Shown: one piece after another, positions 15,143 through 23,681 of the stretch
How the letters are laid out: the number at the start of each line of letters is the position of its first letter
How positions within the stretch are numbered: position 1 is the first letter of the stretch
Assembly (NCBI GenBank): GCA_963848415.1
Contig: CAWKDN010000001.1
Coordinates: 2,976,001 to 3,040,000, forward strand
Origin: CAVQBC01 sp963848415
Lineage (GTDB): Bacteria > Actinomycetota > Thermoleophilia > Solirubrobacterales > Solirubrobacteraceae
Direction of reading: 5' to 3'
Length of the DNA stretch: 64,000 nucleotides
Translations under genes and position numbers: made by a program
Notes under the pieces: model-generated
Told to the model about the DNA's origin: nothing
Database searches by the model: none
Seen by the model: only the letters and a program-made list of their open reading frames with translations

Positions 15143-16440
15143 CGCGGCGTGACCGGGAGCTCGGCCGTCACGGTCGTCCCCTCGCCGGCCGGCGAGGAGA
15201 CCTCGAGGCGCCCGTCGAGCGCCTCGACGCGGTCGCGCAGCCCGCGCAGGCCACTGCCCGCGGTCAGGCTCGCGCCGCCCACGCCGTCGTCGGCGACGAT
15301 CAGCCGGACGTGGCCGTTGTGGCGGAGGATCGTCACCCTCGCTCGCTCGGCCTCCGCGTACTTGGCGACGTTGGTGAGCGCCTCGGCGGTCGTGAAGTAC
15401 AGCGCCGACTCGACGGGCGCCGGCAACCGCTCGTCGGGCACGCCGCCGATGTCCACCGGGACCGGCGAGCGCCCGGCGAGCGCCTCCAGCGCGGGCCCGA
15501 GCCCGCGGTCGCTGAGCAGCGCGGGATGGATGCCGCGGGCCAGCTCGCGCAGCTCGTTGACCGCGCTCTGGGCCTCGCCGCGGGCCTCGCCGACCAGGCG
15601 GGCGGCGGTCTCGGGGTCCTCGGCCAGCTTGGCCTGCGCCAGGCCGAGCGTCAGCGACAGCGCGACGAGCCGCTGCTGGGCGCCGTCGTGCAGGTCGCGC
15701 TCGATCCGCCGGCGCTCGTCGTCGGCGGCGGCGATGATGCGCGCCCGCGACACGCGCAGGTCGTCGACCCGCTCGCGCAGCTGCATCGAGCTCGGCCCGA
15801 GCATCACCCGCGCCGTCAACGCGTAGAGCCAGGCGAGCCCGTTGACCAGGTGCAGGACGACGATGCAGGCGAGGATCCCGGCCGGCAGCAGCGGCAGCGC
15901 CTCGAGCGGGCCCTCGATCTCCCAGCCGAAGAACACGATCGGCTCCACCAGCGTCACGAACGGCGCCACCAGCAGGAGCACCGCGAGGCCGCCGAGGCCG
16001 GCCACCAGCGCGAGCGCCAGGATGCCCATCGGCAGCTTGGCCACCACGAACACGAGGCTCTTCCACGTCACCGGGTCGCGCAGCCACGCCTTGGCCCGGA
16101 TCCACACGGGCGCGTCGGGCTCGGCCGACGGCAGCGAGGGCGGGATCGTCACGCCCAGCAGGCCGCGCGCCATCGCGCGCTCGAGCGCCGCCATCCCGCG
16201 CCACGCGATCAGCGTGACCAGCAGGATCAGCAGCCCGACGAGGATGATCGCCAGCCCGGCTCCGAGGCTCAGGCCGACCGTGAGCACGACGATGTAGGCC
16301 AGCCCGAGCGGGAAGGCCAGCACCAGGTAGACCAGGTTCAGCCACGTCCGCGGCCGGGCGACGACGCCGAAGAAGCGCCCGGGCGCCGCTGAGATCGCCG
16401 CCGGCGGCACGTCCCCCCGGTAGGCGCCCGTCTGGGTCAC
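15139..16440 (-). CDS. Membrane sensor histidine kinase (NarL/DesK type, HisKA_3)
   Basis: 433 residues. The N-terminal half has several membrane segments (about residues 35-80 and 130-230) resembling the 'putative sensor' domain found in actinobacterial kinases. The dimerization/phosphoacceptor segment RRRIERDLHDGAQQRLV contains the phosphorylatable His, followed by the ATPase domain with EALTNVAKYAEA and VADDGVGG and SGLRGLRDRV (N, G1 and G2 boxes). No response regulator gene is adjacent, which is unusual for this type. GTG 16440 lies 8 nt after a TACGCT box; the downstream lipoprotein gene is coupled. Confidence 0.9.
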   Translation of the reverse strand: MTQTGAYRGDVPPAAISAAPGRFFGVVARPRTWLNLVYLVLAFPLGLAYIVVLTVGLSLGAGLAIILVGLLILLVTLIAWRGMAALERAMARGLLGVTIPPSLPSAEPDAPVWIRAKAWLRDPVTWKSLVFVVAKLPMGILALALVAGLGGLAVLLLVAPFVTLVEPIVFFGWEIEGPLEALPLLPAGILACIVVLHLVNGLAWLYALTARVMLGPSSMQLRERVDDLRVSRARIIAAADDERRRIERDLHDGAQQRLVALSLTLGLAQAKLAEDPETAARLVGEARGEAQSAVNELRELARGIHPALLSDRGLGPALEALAGRSPVPVDIGGVPDERLPAPVESALYFTTAEALTNVAKYAEAERARVTILRHNGHVRLIVADDGVGGASLTAGSGLRGLRDRVEALDGRLEVSSPAGEGTTVTAELPVTPR

Positions 16441-16448
16441 GGTGAGCG

Positions 16449-16454
16449 AGCGTA
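16449..16454 (-). promoter_or_regulatory. TACGCT -10 box of the histidine kinase gene
   Basis: TAnnnT hexamer on the minus strand, 8 nt before GTG 16440; leaderless-type spacing. Confidence 0.45.
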
Positions 16455-16567
16455 CCGCCGGCGCGGGCGACCGTCCTACGGAGTGCCCACGGCGCGGGGT
16501 GCGGATAGCCGCACCCTCGCGACCGCCGCGAGCGGGTACCCGGACGGACAGCGATCCAGGAGACCCC

Positions 16568-16876
16568 TTGCCCTACGGCTACATCGGCACCATGAAGACG
16601 ACCCCCGGCCGCCGCGACGACGTGCTCGCGATCCTGCTCGAGGGGGTCGGCGACCTGCCCGCGGCGGGCTGCGACGCCTACGTCGTGAGCACGTCCGACG
16701 CGGACCCCGACCTGATCCACGTGGTCGAGGTGTGGGAGAGCAAGGCGCACCACGAGGCCTCACTGCAGCTCCCGGAGGTCCGGGAGAGCATCGCGCGCGC
16801 AATGCCGATGCTGACCGGCGAGTTCACCAGCCAGGAGCTGCGCGTCGTCGGCGGGCTGGGCGTCGAGACCCCATGA
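16568..16876 (+). CDS. Small antibiotic-biosynthesis-monooxygenase (ABM) domain protein
   Basis: 102 residues from a TTG start (LPYGYIGTMKTTPGRRDDVL) with AGGAGA at 16558-16563 as Shine-Dalgarno, which decides this start over upstream in-frame codons. The ABM-type ferredoxin-like fold is suggested by the GRRDDVLAILLEG and VVEVWESKAHHEASLQLP segments. Such proteins are heme-degrading or quinol-type monooxygenases or simply small dimeric binders; the actual reaction is unknown. The stop overlaps the next ATG (ATGA), so it is coupled to the DHFR-like gene. Confidence 0.8.
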   Translation: MPYGYIGTMKTTPGRRDDVLAILLEGVGDLPAAGCDAYVVSTSDADPDLIHVVEVWESKAHHEASLQLPEVRESIARAMPMLTGEFTSQELRVVGGLGVETP

Positions 16877-17433
16877 GAACGCTCAGCGTCACCCAGAACA
16901 TCACCCTCGACGGCGTCATCGAGGCGACCGAAGGCTGGTTCGACGTCACCGACGAGCCCGGCGTCGACCGGTCCGACCTGCTCGACGCCCAACGCGAGCA
17001 GCGCGAGGCCGCCGACGCCTTCCTGGTCGGCCGCGTGACCTTCGAGCAGATGCGCGGCTACTGGCCGCAGCAGACCGACGACACGACGGGCGTCAGCGAC
17101 TACCTCGACCGCGTCGAGAAGTACGTCGTCTCGAGCACGCTCGAGGACCCGGAATGGGAGCCGACCACGATCCTCCGCGGTCGGCTCGAGGACGACGTCG
17201 CCACGTTGAAGTCCGCCCCCGGTGGGGACATCGTGACCACCGGCAGCATCTCGCTCGTGCGCGACCTGATCGCCGCCGAGCTGGTCGACGAGTACCGCCT
17301 CTTCGTCTATCCCGTGGTGCTCGGGCGGGGCGAGCGCCTGTTCGCGGACGCCACGAGCGTGCCCAGGCTCGCGCTCGTCGAGGCCCGGCCCTTCCGCTCG
17401 GGCATCGTGCTGATGCGCTACCGCGCGGCGTAG
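16873..17433 (+). CDS. Dihydrofolate-reductase-like protein (RibD C-terminal domain family)
   Basis: 186 residues. The YyaP/RibD_C pattern is clear: TQNITLDGVIE at the N-terminus, AFLVGRVTFEQMRGYWP, KYVVSSTL, GGDIVTTGSISLVRDLI and DEYRLFVYPVVLGRGERLF. These are NADPH-binding reductases of unknown substrate, common beside small regulators in actinobacteria. It begins four bases before the end of the ABM gene. It ends only 7 bp from the convergent membrane protein gene with no obvious terminator. Confidence 0.9.
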   Translation: MRTLSVTQNITLDGVIEATEGWFDVTDEPGVDRSDLLDAQREQREAADAFLVGRVTFEQMRGYWPQQTDDTTGVSDYLDRVEKYVVSSTLEDPEWEPTTILRGRLEDDVATLKSAPGGDIVTTGSISLVRDLIAAELVDEYRLFVYPVVLGRGERLFADATSVPRLALVEARPFRSGIVLMRYRAA

Positions 17434-17440
17434 GCGGGGC

Positions 17441-19072
17441 TCAGGCGTCCGGGGGCCCCGCGGCGCGGGCCATGTCGGGCCGCTCGCGCAGCACGTAGAC
17501 GCTCGCGCAGCCGAAGCGGCGCACCTGCTCGAGCAGCGGGCGCAGGTCGGCCTCGAGGTCGCGCAGGCCCGGCCGGCAGTCGACGAAGACGAAGCGGGCG
17601 CGCGAGGCGCGCACGACCGCCTGCGCCCGCGCGCCGCGCAGGCGCCCGTCGACCAGCCCGTCGGCCAGCCGCTGGCGCGCGCGCCAGTCCGGCGTCCAGC
17701 TGAGCGCGCCGATCCACGTCTCCCGGCCGGTCGTGTACGGGAGCATGTAGCCGGCGTACACGGGGCCCAGCACGCCGCCGGGCCGGGGGTCTGACTCGAT
17801 GAAGCGCAGCGCCCGGTGCTCGTCGTCGAAGATCCAGAACGGATCGCCCGCGCTGCGGATCGAGTTCAGCGAGACCTCCGCCTTGTGGGCGATCCCGGGC
17901 ACGGTCATCACGACCAGCAGCGCGACCACGACCGCCGGCCGTGGGTGTCGCCAGACGGTCAGGGCGCCCTGGACGGCGAGGATCGAGAGCGGCAGGGCGA
18001 GGCCCTGGAGGCTGTGGTACGGGAACGTCCCGACCGGCAGCAGGTAGACCGCCAGCGCCGCGAGCGGCCACACCCGGACGGCCTGCTCCTGCCAGCTCGG
18101 CGCCGGTAGCCGGTAGGCGAGCGCGGCCGGCACCGCCAGCGGCGCGACGGTCAGGACGATCGCCCACCACGGCCACGTCCACTCCGGCATCGCGCCCGCC
18201 GCGTTGGACTCGCCGGCCAATTCCCAGGCGGGATCGAAGCGGGCCAGCAGCGCGTAGTACAGCGCGGGCAGCGCGGTCGCCGCGGGTATCGCGAGCGCCG
18301 CGAGCGGTGGGCGCTCGCGAACGCGGGCCCAGCGCCAGGCCTCCACCGCCAAGACGATCAGCGCCAGCGTGGCGCCCTGCCATGGCTGCAGCCAGCACAC
18401 CAGCAGCGCCCCGGCCGCCGCCGCCGCGAGCAGCGCCGCGCGCCCGCCGGCCCGCCGGCGCTCGTAGGCCAGCAGCACCAGCGGCATCAGGAAGACCGCG
18501 ATGGCGGTGAACAGGTAGCCCCACAGGTACTGCCCGGACCACATCTCGCCCGAGATGAAGTCGAAGGTGTACTGGCGCGGGTTGCCGCCCCAGTCCGACC
18601 ACGCCACGAGCCACGACGCCGGCATGACCGCGAACAGCGCGAGTACGAGCGCGACCTGCCGGCGGCCGCCGGCAGGCAGCAGCCGGCGGACGTAGAGCAG
18701 GCAGCCGGCGAAGGTGATCGCCACGGCGACCGGCTTCCACACCAGGTAGGACAGCGGCACGGAGAGCCCGAGCGCGTGCAGCGCGCCGGAGAGGCCGAAG
18801 CCCGGGTGCAGGAAGCTGCGGGCGCCGGGCGCGAGGTCGAAGCGGTTGCCGATCAGGCCGTGCTCGGACGCCTCCCGGATCCACGCGAAGTACTGCAGCT
18901 GGTCGGCGGCGAGCAGGCCGTCGGCGCCCGAGAGCGGGCGGCCCTTGGACGCCAGCGCCGCCAGCACCACGACCGACAGCCCGGCGAGCGCGACCAGCGC
19001 AGCAAGCTCGACACGGTCGAGGCCCAGCCGGGCGCGGCCGGGCCTCGCCAGTCGTACGCGGAGGCCGCTCAT
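17441..19072 (-). CDS. Multi-pass membrane protein, paralogue of the protein at 23678-25195
   Basis: 543 residues with about ten membrane segments. Signature stretches are DGLLAADQLQYFAWIREASE, IGNRFDLAPGARSFLHPG, SYLVWKPVAV, QYLWGYLFTAIAVFLMP and CWLQPWQGATLALIVLA, and a C-terminal soluble part beginning near GPVYAGYMLPYTTGRETW. The architecture is GT-C-like (acidic first loop, long TM bundle, extracytoplasmic tail), so transfer of a lipid-linked sugar is possible, but no family is recognised with confidence. ATG 19072 overlaps the stop of the upstream glycosyltransferase. The close paralogue lies 4.6 kb away on the other strand. Confidence 0.7.
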   Translation of the reverse strand: MSGLRVRLARPGRARLGLDRVELAALVALAGLSVVVLAALASKGRPLSGADGLLAADQLQYFAWIREASEHGLIGNRFDLAPGARSFLHPGFGLSGALHALGLSVPLSYLVWKPVAVAITFAGCLLYVRRLLPAGGRRQVALVLALFAVMPASWLVAWSDWGGNPRQYTFDFISGEMWSGQYLWGYLFTAIAVFLMPLVLLAYERRRAGGRAALLAAAAAGALLVCWLQPWQGATLALIVLAVEAWRWARVRERPPLAALAIPAATALPALYYALLARFDPAWELAGESNAAGAMPEWTWPWWAIVLTVAPLAVPAALAYRLPAPSWQEQAVRVWPLAALAVYLLPVGTFPYHSLQGLALPLSILAVQGALTVWRHPRPAVVVALLVVMTVPGIAHKAEVSLNSIRSAGDPFWIFDDEHRALRFIESDPRPGGVLGPVYAGYMLPYTTGRETWIGALSWTPDWRARQRLADGLVDGRLRGARAQAVVRASRARFVFVDCRPGLRDLEADLRPLLEQVRRFGCASVYVLRERPDMARAAGPPDA

Positions 19073-20442
19073 CGGCCGGGACGGGACGCCCGCAGCGCGT
19101 TCCGGGCGAGACGGTGGGCGAGCGCGCCCGGGCCGTCGGTGGCGAGCGTCTCGCGCGCGATGGCGGGGTACTGGCCGAGCGTCGCCGCGGCCACCCGCCG
19201 GCGGCGCGCAGCGGTGACGGGGCGCTTGGCGCCGTGCGCGCAGAAGGCGGCCAGCGGCGCCACGACGCGGTCCCAGCGGAGCGCCTCGGCGAGCCCCGCG
19301 GCGGCGCTGCGGCAGCGCCGCCGGGCGAGGTCGTCGTCGAGCAGCTCGGCTGCCGCGGCGGCCAGCGCCGCGTCGTCGCCCGGCGCGACGGTGCGGCCGG
19401 CCCCTTCAGCGGCCACCCGTTCGCCGAGCGCGTCGCCGGTGGTGGCGAGCACGGGCAGCCCCGCCCACAGGTAGTCGGCGATCCGGGTCCGGTAGGCGAA
19501 GCGCGCCTCGAGGTGGTCGAGGTGGCAGGAGAGGCCGAGGTCTGACTCCAGCAACCAGCGCCCGCGCTCGGCGTAGGGGATCCAGCCGGGGTTGAAGTGC
19601 ACGCGGCGGCCGTCGAGCCCGAGCTCGCGCGCGAGCGTCATGGCGCGCGCGGTGGCGGCGTGCTCGTCGCGGGCCGCGAGCGCCGGCCGGTGCACACCCG
19701 GGAAGACGAGGTGGACGGCGGGCGAGCGGTCCGCGAGCCGGGCGGTCGCGCGGATCGCGGTCTCCGCGTCGAGCCAGTCCCAGATGCCGCCGCCCCACAG
19801 CAGCACGCGCGCTTCGGCGCCGATGCCGGGCACGACGTCGCGCAGGGCCGGCCCGGCGGCCGGGTCCGGCGGCTCGGCCGGGACGCCGAAGGGCACGACG
19901 GCGAGGTAGTCGCGCAGCGCGGGATCGGGCGTGTCGGGCAGCTCGCCGGCGAGCCCGAGCCCGCCGAGCCACAGGTCGCGCTGGCGCTCGGACGCGCACA
20001 GCACGAGGTCGGCCGCGGCGAGGTGGGCGGCGGCCGCGCGCGCGGCGATGGCGCGCAGCCGCGCGCGCGAGCCGGGCGGCTTGCCGCGGGTGGCCTCGAG
20101 CACCTCGACGACGGTCGGGTTGTAGAGGTCGACCACGAGCCGCTGCGGCCCGCGCCAGACCTGGGCCAGCAGGCGCGCCGGCAGCAGCTGGGCGACGACG
20201 ACGTCGTGGGACCGGATGGCGGCCAGCAGCGCCGCGTAGTCCGCAAGCCCGGCCGGCAGCAGCGCGATCCGCTGCTCGCCGCCCAGTTCGCTCGGTGCGG
20301 GGGCGGCGAGCGTGACCGTGCAGGTCGCGGCGAGCGCCCGGGCGAGCTCCAGCGCGCGGATCGCCGGGCCGGCCATGCGCGCGCCGACCGGCTCGGAGCT
20401 GATCACGAGCACGCGGGGCACGCGGCCCGTTGTAGCGGTCAT
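19069..20442 (-). CDS. Glycosyltransferase (GT4-like, GT-B fold)
   Basis: 457 residues. VLVISSEPVGARMAGPAIRA at the N-terminus carries the glycine-rich acceptor loop; RLVVDLYNPTVVEVLEA and DLVLCASERQRDLWLG follow; the donor half shows VLLWGGGIWDWLD, HFNPGWIPYAERGRWLLE and YLWAGLPVLATTGDALGE. This resembles GT4 enzymes acting on lipid carriers. It is in the middle of a four-gene coupled operon (methyltransferase, flippase, this gene, membrane protein). Sugar and acceptor are unknown. Confidence 0.85.
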   Translation of the reverse strand: MTATTGRVPRVLVISSEPVGARMAGPAIRALELARALAATCTVTLAAPAPSELGGEQRIALLPAGLADYAALLAAIRSHDVVVAQLLPARLLAQVWRGPQRLVVDLYNPTVVEVLEATRGKPPGSRARLRAIAARAAAAHLAAADLVLCASERQRDLWLGGLGLAGELPDTPDPALRDYLAVVPFGVPAEPPDPAAGPALRDVVPGIGAEARVLLWGGGIWDWLDAETAIRATARLADRSPAVHLVFPGVHRPALAARDEHAATARAMTLARELGLDGRRVHFNPGWIPYAERGRWLLESDLGLSCHLDHLEARFAYRTRIADYLWAGLPVLATTGDALGERVAAEGAGRTVAPGDDAALAAAAAELLDDDLARRRCRSAAAGLAEALRWDRVVAPLAAFCAHGAKRPVTAARRRRVAAATLGQYPAIARETLATDGPGALAHRLARNALRASRPGR

Positions 20443-21884
20443 GGCGCGCTCAGCGCGGCCAGGCGCTCGCGCCGGAACGTCCCCGTGAGGGCCAGGACCA
20501 GCACGTACACCGCGCCGCCGAGCGGCACGCTCAGCCACAGCGGCGCCTCTCGCAGCGGCCACACCGCTGCCGCCATCGCGGCCGCGGCGGGCGCGGCGCG
20601 GGCGAGGATCGCGAACGAGAACCCCAGCCCGAGCAGCCGCCGCACCAGCCACAGCCCGGCCACCAGGATCAGCAGCTCGCAGCCGAGCGCCACCCACGCG
20701 GCCGCCTGGATTCCCTGCGAGGGCACGAGGACGATGTTCAGGCTCACGTTGAGCGTCAGGGCCGCGACGTTGAGCCACAGCGTCGCGGCCTGGCGGCCGG
20801 CCGCGATCAGCGCGTGGCCGAAGACCCCGTTGAGAAAGCCGAGCGCGCTCGCGGCGAGCAGCACCCGCAACGGCGTCGCGGCCGCGGCGAACGCCTCGCC
20901 GCCGAGCAGCCGCGCCAGCTCGCCGGCGACCACCGCTCCGCCGGCCGCGATCCCGAGCCCGGTGACGATCGCCACGTCGCCGGCCACCTGCAGCGCCGGC
21001 CCGAGCCGCCGGTCGCGGGTCGCCGCGTAGCGGGCCAGCACGGGGAAGACGGAGAGCAGGAAGACCGCCGGGATGGTCGCGACGACCTCGCCGATCCGCC
21101 ACGCCAGCGCGTACAGGCCGAGCTCCGCGAACGGCCGCGAGAGCGAGATGATCAGCGCGTCGGCACGGAAGTAGACCTCGTTGAGCGCGAGCGCCAGCCC
21201 GAGCGGCAGGGAGGCGGTCAGCAGCCGCCGCGCCGTCGCGCGGTCGCCGCGCGGGCGCCCCGGCAGCAGCGGCCGGGCGAGCACGGTCGTGGCCGCCAGC
21301 GCGACCGCCGCGCCGACCCCGCCGGCGGCGACGACCGCGTAGAAGCCGAGGTCGGCCACCACCGCGACCGCGACCGCCGCCAGCCCGGCGGCGCGCCCGG
21401 CGACGTCGGCGATCGCGACCCGCCCCATCCGCAGGTCGGCCAGCAGGACGGCGACGAAGGCGCTGTTGAGCAGCCCGAGCGCGAGCGGCACGCCGGCGAT
21501 CAGCACCGCGACGCGCACCTCCGGCGGGTAGGGCATCGCGAGCGAGACGAGCGCGGCGGCCGCGACCGCCAGCACGGCCAGCACCCCGCGCAGCGCCAGC
21601 GCCGAGCCGACGACCGCGGGGGCGCGCTCGGGGCGCTGCGCCAGCTCGCGGACGACGATCGTCGTCAGCCCGGCGTCGGCCAGCACGCCGAAGAGCTGGG
21701 TGAACGCGAGCGCGAGCGCGAACTGGCCGTAGCCGCCCGGCCCGAGGTAGCGGGTGGTCACGGCGACGGAGACCAGCCCGAGGCCGAGCACCGCGACCCG
21801 GCCGGTCAGGCCCGCGGCGGTGCTGGTCGCGACGCGCCGGACGTCCGAGCGGTCGCGCCGCCCGCCCTCCGCCGGCACCGTCAC
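20439..21884 (-). CDS. Oligosaccharide flippase (Wzx/MOP superfamily)
   Basis: 481 residues with 12-14 hydrophobic segments. The N-terminal RVAVLGLGLVSVAVTTRYLG followed by GPGGYGQFALALAFTQLFG is characteristic of polysaccharide exporters of the MATE/MOP superfamily. It would flip undecaprenyl-linked oligosaccharide units across the membrane. GTG 21884 is 7 bp downstream of the methyltransferase stop and its own stop overlaps the glycosyltransferase start, which places it firmly in the glycan operon. A second flippase is encoded at 26953. Confidence 0.9.
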   Translation of the reverse strand: MTVPAEGGRRDRSDVRRVATSTAAGLTGRVAVLGLGLVSVAVTTRYLGPGGYGQFALALAFTQLFGVLADAGLTTIVVRELAQRPERAPAVVGSALALRGVLAVLAVAAAALVSLAMPYPPEVRVAVLIAGVPLALGLLNSAFVAVLLADLRMGRVAIADVAGRAAGLAAVAVAVVADLGFYAVVAAGGVGAAVALAATTVLARPLLPGRPRGDRATARRLLTASLPLGLALALNEVYFRADALIISLSRPFAELGLYALAWRIGEVVATIPAVFLLSVFPVLARYAATRDRRLGPALQVAGDVAIVTGLGIAAGGAVVAGELARLLGGEAFAAAATPLRVLLAASALGFLNGVFGHALIAAGRQAATLWLNVAALTLNVSLNIVLVPSQGIQAAAWVALGCELLILVAGLWLVRRLLGLGFSFAILARAAPAAAAMAAAVWPLREAPLWLSVPLGGAVYVLVLALTGTFRRERLAALSAP

Positions 21885-21891
21885 GGCCGGC

Positions 21892-22842
21892 TCAGCGGGC
21901 GGACGGGGTCGTGCCGGCCTCGGCGCGCTGCGGGGCCGTCGCGGCGCCGGGCGGCTTGGCGGCGACGACCACGCGCTCGTCGCCGAGCGAGAGCGTCAGC
22001 GGCCGGCCCGCGACGGCGAGGCGGCGCACCGCCTCCGTGGCGCGGCCGACGAGCCCGGAGCGCTCCCCGAGCCCGCCGAACCAGTAGCCGAGCGTGAAGG
22101 TGCGCCGCAGGCCGACGTCGGCCACCGGCTCGAGCCCGCCCTCGCGGGCAAGCAGCGCCCGCAGCGTGGCACGCGGCAACAGGTAGGTGTGGGCGGGCAA
22201 ATAGGCCCACCAGCGCGCGCCCGCCACGCGAGCGGTCCTTGAAGCGGGATCCGGCGTCACGACGCACGCCACGCCGCCCGGCGCCAGCAGCCGCGCGCAG
22301 TCGCGCACGGCGCCGGCCGGGTCGTCGAGGTGCTCGATCACGTCGGCCAGGACGACGGCGTCGAAGGGCTCGCCGCCGGCGGCCACGAGCTCGGCCAGCG
22401 TCTCGTCGCGCACGTCGAGCCCGAGCGCGTCGCGGGCGTGCTCGCGAGCACCCGCGGCCAGCTCGATGCCGGTGACCCGCCAGCCGCGCGCCCGCGCCTC
22501 GTCGAGCAGCAGGCCGTGCCCGCAGCCGACGTCGAGCAGCCGACCGCGCGGCACGTGCGCCTCGACGAGCGCCAGCAGCCGCCGCGCGGTCGCCCGCCGG
22601 CCGGCCTCCTCGTCGAGGTAGGCGTCATCGGTCATGTCGCGGTAGAGCCCGAGCAGCTGCTCGCCCTGCGGCAGCGCCGGCTGCTGCACCGTGCCGCAGC
22701 GCTCACACTTGTAGAGGTCGCCGTGGGCGCCGGGCTCGTGGCAGGTGGGGGAGAAGGCCGCCGCCGTCGGCGCCCCTGTGCTCCCGGGCACGGCCAGGGC
22801 CAGCGGGCCCCCGCAGATCCCGCACGTCGTCCGCTCCGCCAT
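21892..22842 (-). CDS. Class I SAM-dependent methyltransferase with N-terminal zinc-ribbon-like motif
   Basis: 316 residues. Two CxxC pairs near the N-terminus (CGICGG and CERCGT) suggest a zinc knuckle, as in sugar C- or O-methyltransferases such as the TylF/NovU groups. The Rossmann core shows LLDVGCGHGLLLDEA (motif I), DAVVLADVIEHLDDP (motif II) and LLAPGGVACVVTPDP (motif III). It is the first gene of the minus-strand glycan operon and probably methylates a sugar or nucleotide sugar. ATG 22842 follows a TAAGCT box by 8 nt. Confidence 0.9.
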   Translation of the reverse strand: MAERTTCGICGGPLALAVPGSTGAPTAAAFSPTCHEPGAHGDLYKCERCGTVQQPALPQGEQLLGLYRDMTDDAYLDEEAGRRATARRLLALVEAHVPRGRLLDVGCGHGLLLDEARARGWRVTGIELAAGAREHARDALGLDVRDETLAELVAAGGEPFDAVVLADVIEHLDDPAGAVRDCARLLAPGGVACVVTPDPASRTARVAGARWWAYLPAHTYLLPRATLRALLAREGGLEPVADVGLRRTFTLGYWFGGLGERSGLVGRATEAVRRLAVAGRPLTLSLGDERVVVAAKPPGAATAPQRAEAGTTPSAR

Positions 22843-22850
22843 GCGGCGCG

Positions 22851-22856
22851 AGCTTA
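22851..22856 (-). promoter_or_regulatory. TAAGCT -10 box of the methyltransferase-flippase operon
   Basis: TAnnnT hexamer 8 nt before ATG 22842 on the minus strand; no Shine-Dalgarno is seen between box and start. Confidence 0.5.
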
Positions 22857-22956
22857 GCCGCCACGACGACCGTCGAAGGGTCCGGTCTAGTCAGTCGGCT
22901 GCGGCGCCGCCCCTGCGAGCAGGTGCTCGGAGAGCGGCCGCCGCCACAGCGGCCCA

Positions 22957-22962
22957 TACACT
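22957..22962 (+). promoter_or_regulatory. TACACT -10 box of the plus-strand glycan operon
   Basis: TAnnnT hexamer 8 nt before GTG 22971, which supports that start over upstream in-frame codons. Confidence 0.5.
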
Positions 22963-22970
22963 GCCGCCCC

Positions 22971-23681
22971 GTGGGGCGTCCGTGGCTGTCCGTCATCGTC
23001 CCGGCCTACAACGAGGCGGAGCAGCTCCCCGGCACGCTGGCCGCGCTGCGTGCCCGCCTGGACGCGACCGGGCGCCCGTGGGAAGTGCTCGTCGTCGACA
23101 ACGCCAGCACCGACGGCACGCCGCTGGCGGTCGACTCGCAGCCGCGGGTGACGCTGCTGCGCAACGCCCGCAACGAGGGCAAGGGCTACTCCGTCCGGCG
23201 GGGGATGCTGGCGGCGACGGGCGAGCTGCGCCTGCACTGCGACGCCGACTGCGCGCCCTCGCTGGCCTCCCTCGACCGCCTCCTGGCCCTGATCGAGGCG
23301 GGCGCGGACGTCGTGGCGGGCTCGCGGCTCGCCGACGGCGCGCGACTCGGGCGCCGCCAGCCGCTGCGCCGGCGGGTCGTCGGGCGTACGTTCGTCGACC
23401 TGTCGCGGCTGGCGCTGCGCGAGCCGACGCGCGACCTCTTCTGCGGCTTCAAGCTCTGGCGCGCGGACGCCGCGACCGCCGTCTTTTCCCGTATGACCCT
23501 GGACGGCTGGGTGTTCGACGCCGAGGCGCTCGGGCTGGCGCGCCGGCTGGGGTTCCGGATCGCCGAGGTCGGCGTGGACTGGAGCGACCGCGACGGCTCG
23601 CGGCTCTCGATGCCCCGGACCGTCCTGCCCGCCGTCCGCGAGCTGCGGCGGGCGCGCGCGAGCGTCCGCGCCGCCGGATGA
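22971..23681 (+). CDS. Family 2 glycosyltransferase (dolichol-phosphate-mannose-synthase-like)
   Basis: 236 residues. GRPWLSVIVPAYNEAEQLPG opens a GT-A domain, with VVDNASTDGTP, ARNEGKGYSVRRGM and the metal-binding LHCDADCAPS (DAD). DLFCGFKLWRADAA and GWVFDAEALGLARRLG are typical of DPM1/Alg5-like enzymes that load a sugar onto polyprenyl phosphate at the cytoplasmic face. That product would be the donor for a GT-C enzyme, and the next gene is a GT-C-like membrane protein coupled by an ATGA overlap, so the pair may work in sequence (inference). Confidence 0.9.
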   Translation: MGRPWLSVIVPAYNEAEQLPGTLAALRARLDATGRPWEVLVVDNASTDGTPLAVDSQPRVTLLRNARNEGKGYSVRRGMLAATGELRLHCDADCAPSLASLDRLLALIEAGADVVAGSRLADGARLGRRQPLRRRVVGRTFVDLSRLALREPTRDLFCGFKLWRADAATAVFSRMTLDGWVFDAEALGLARRLGFRIAEVGVDWSDRDGSRLSMPRTVLPAVRELRRARASVRAAG

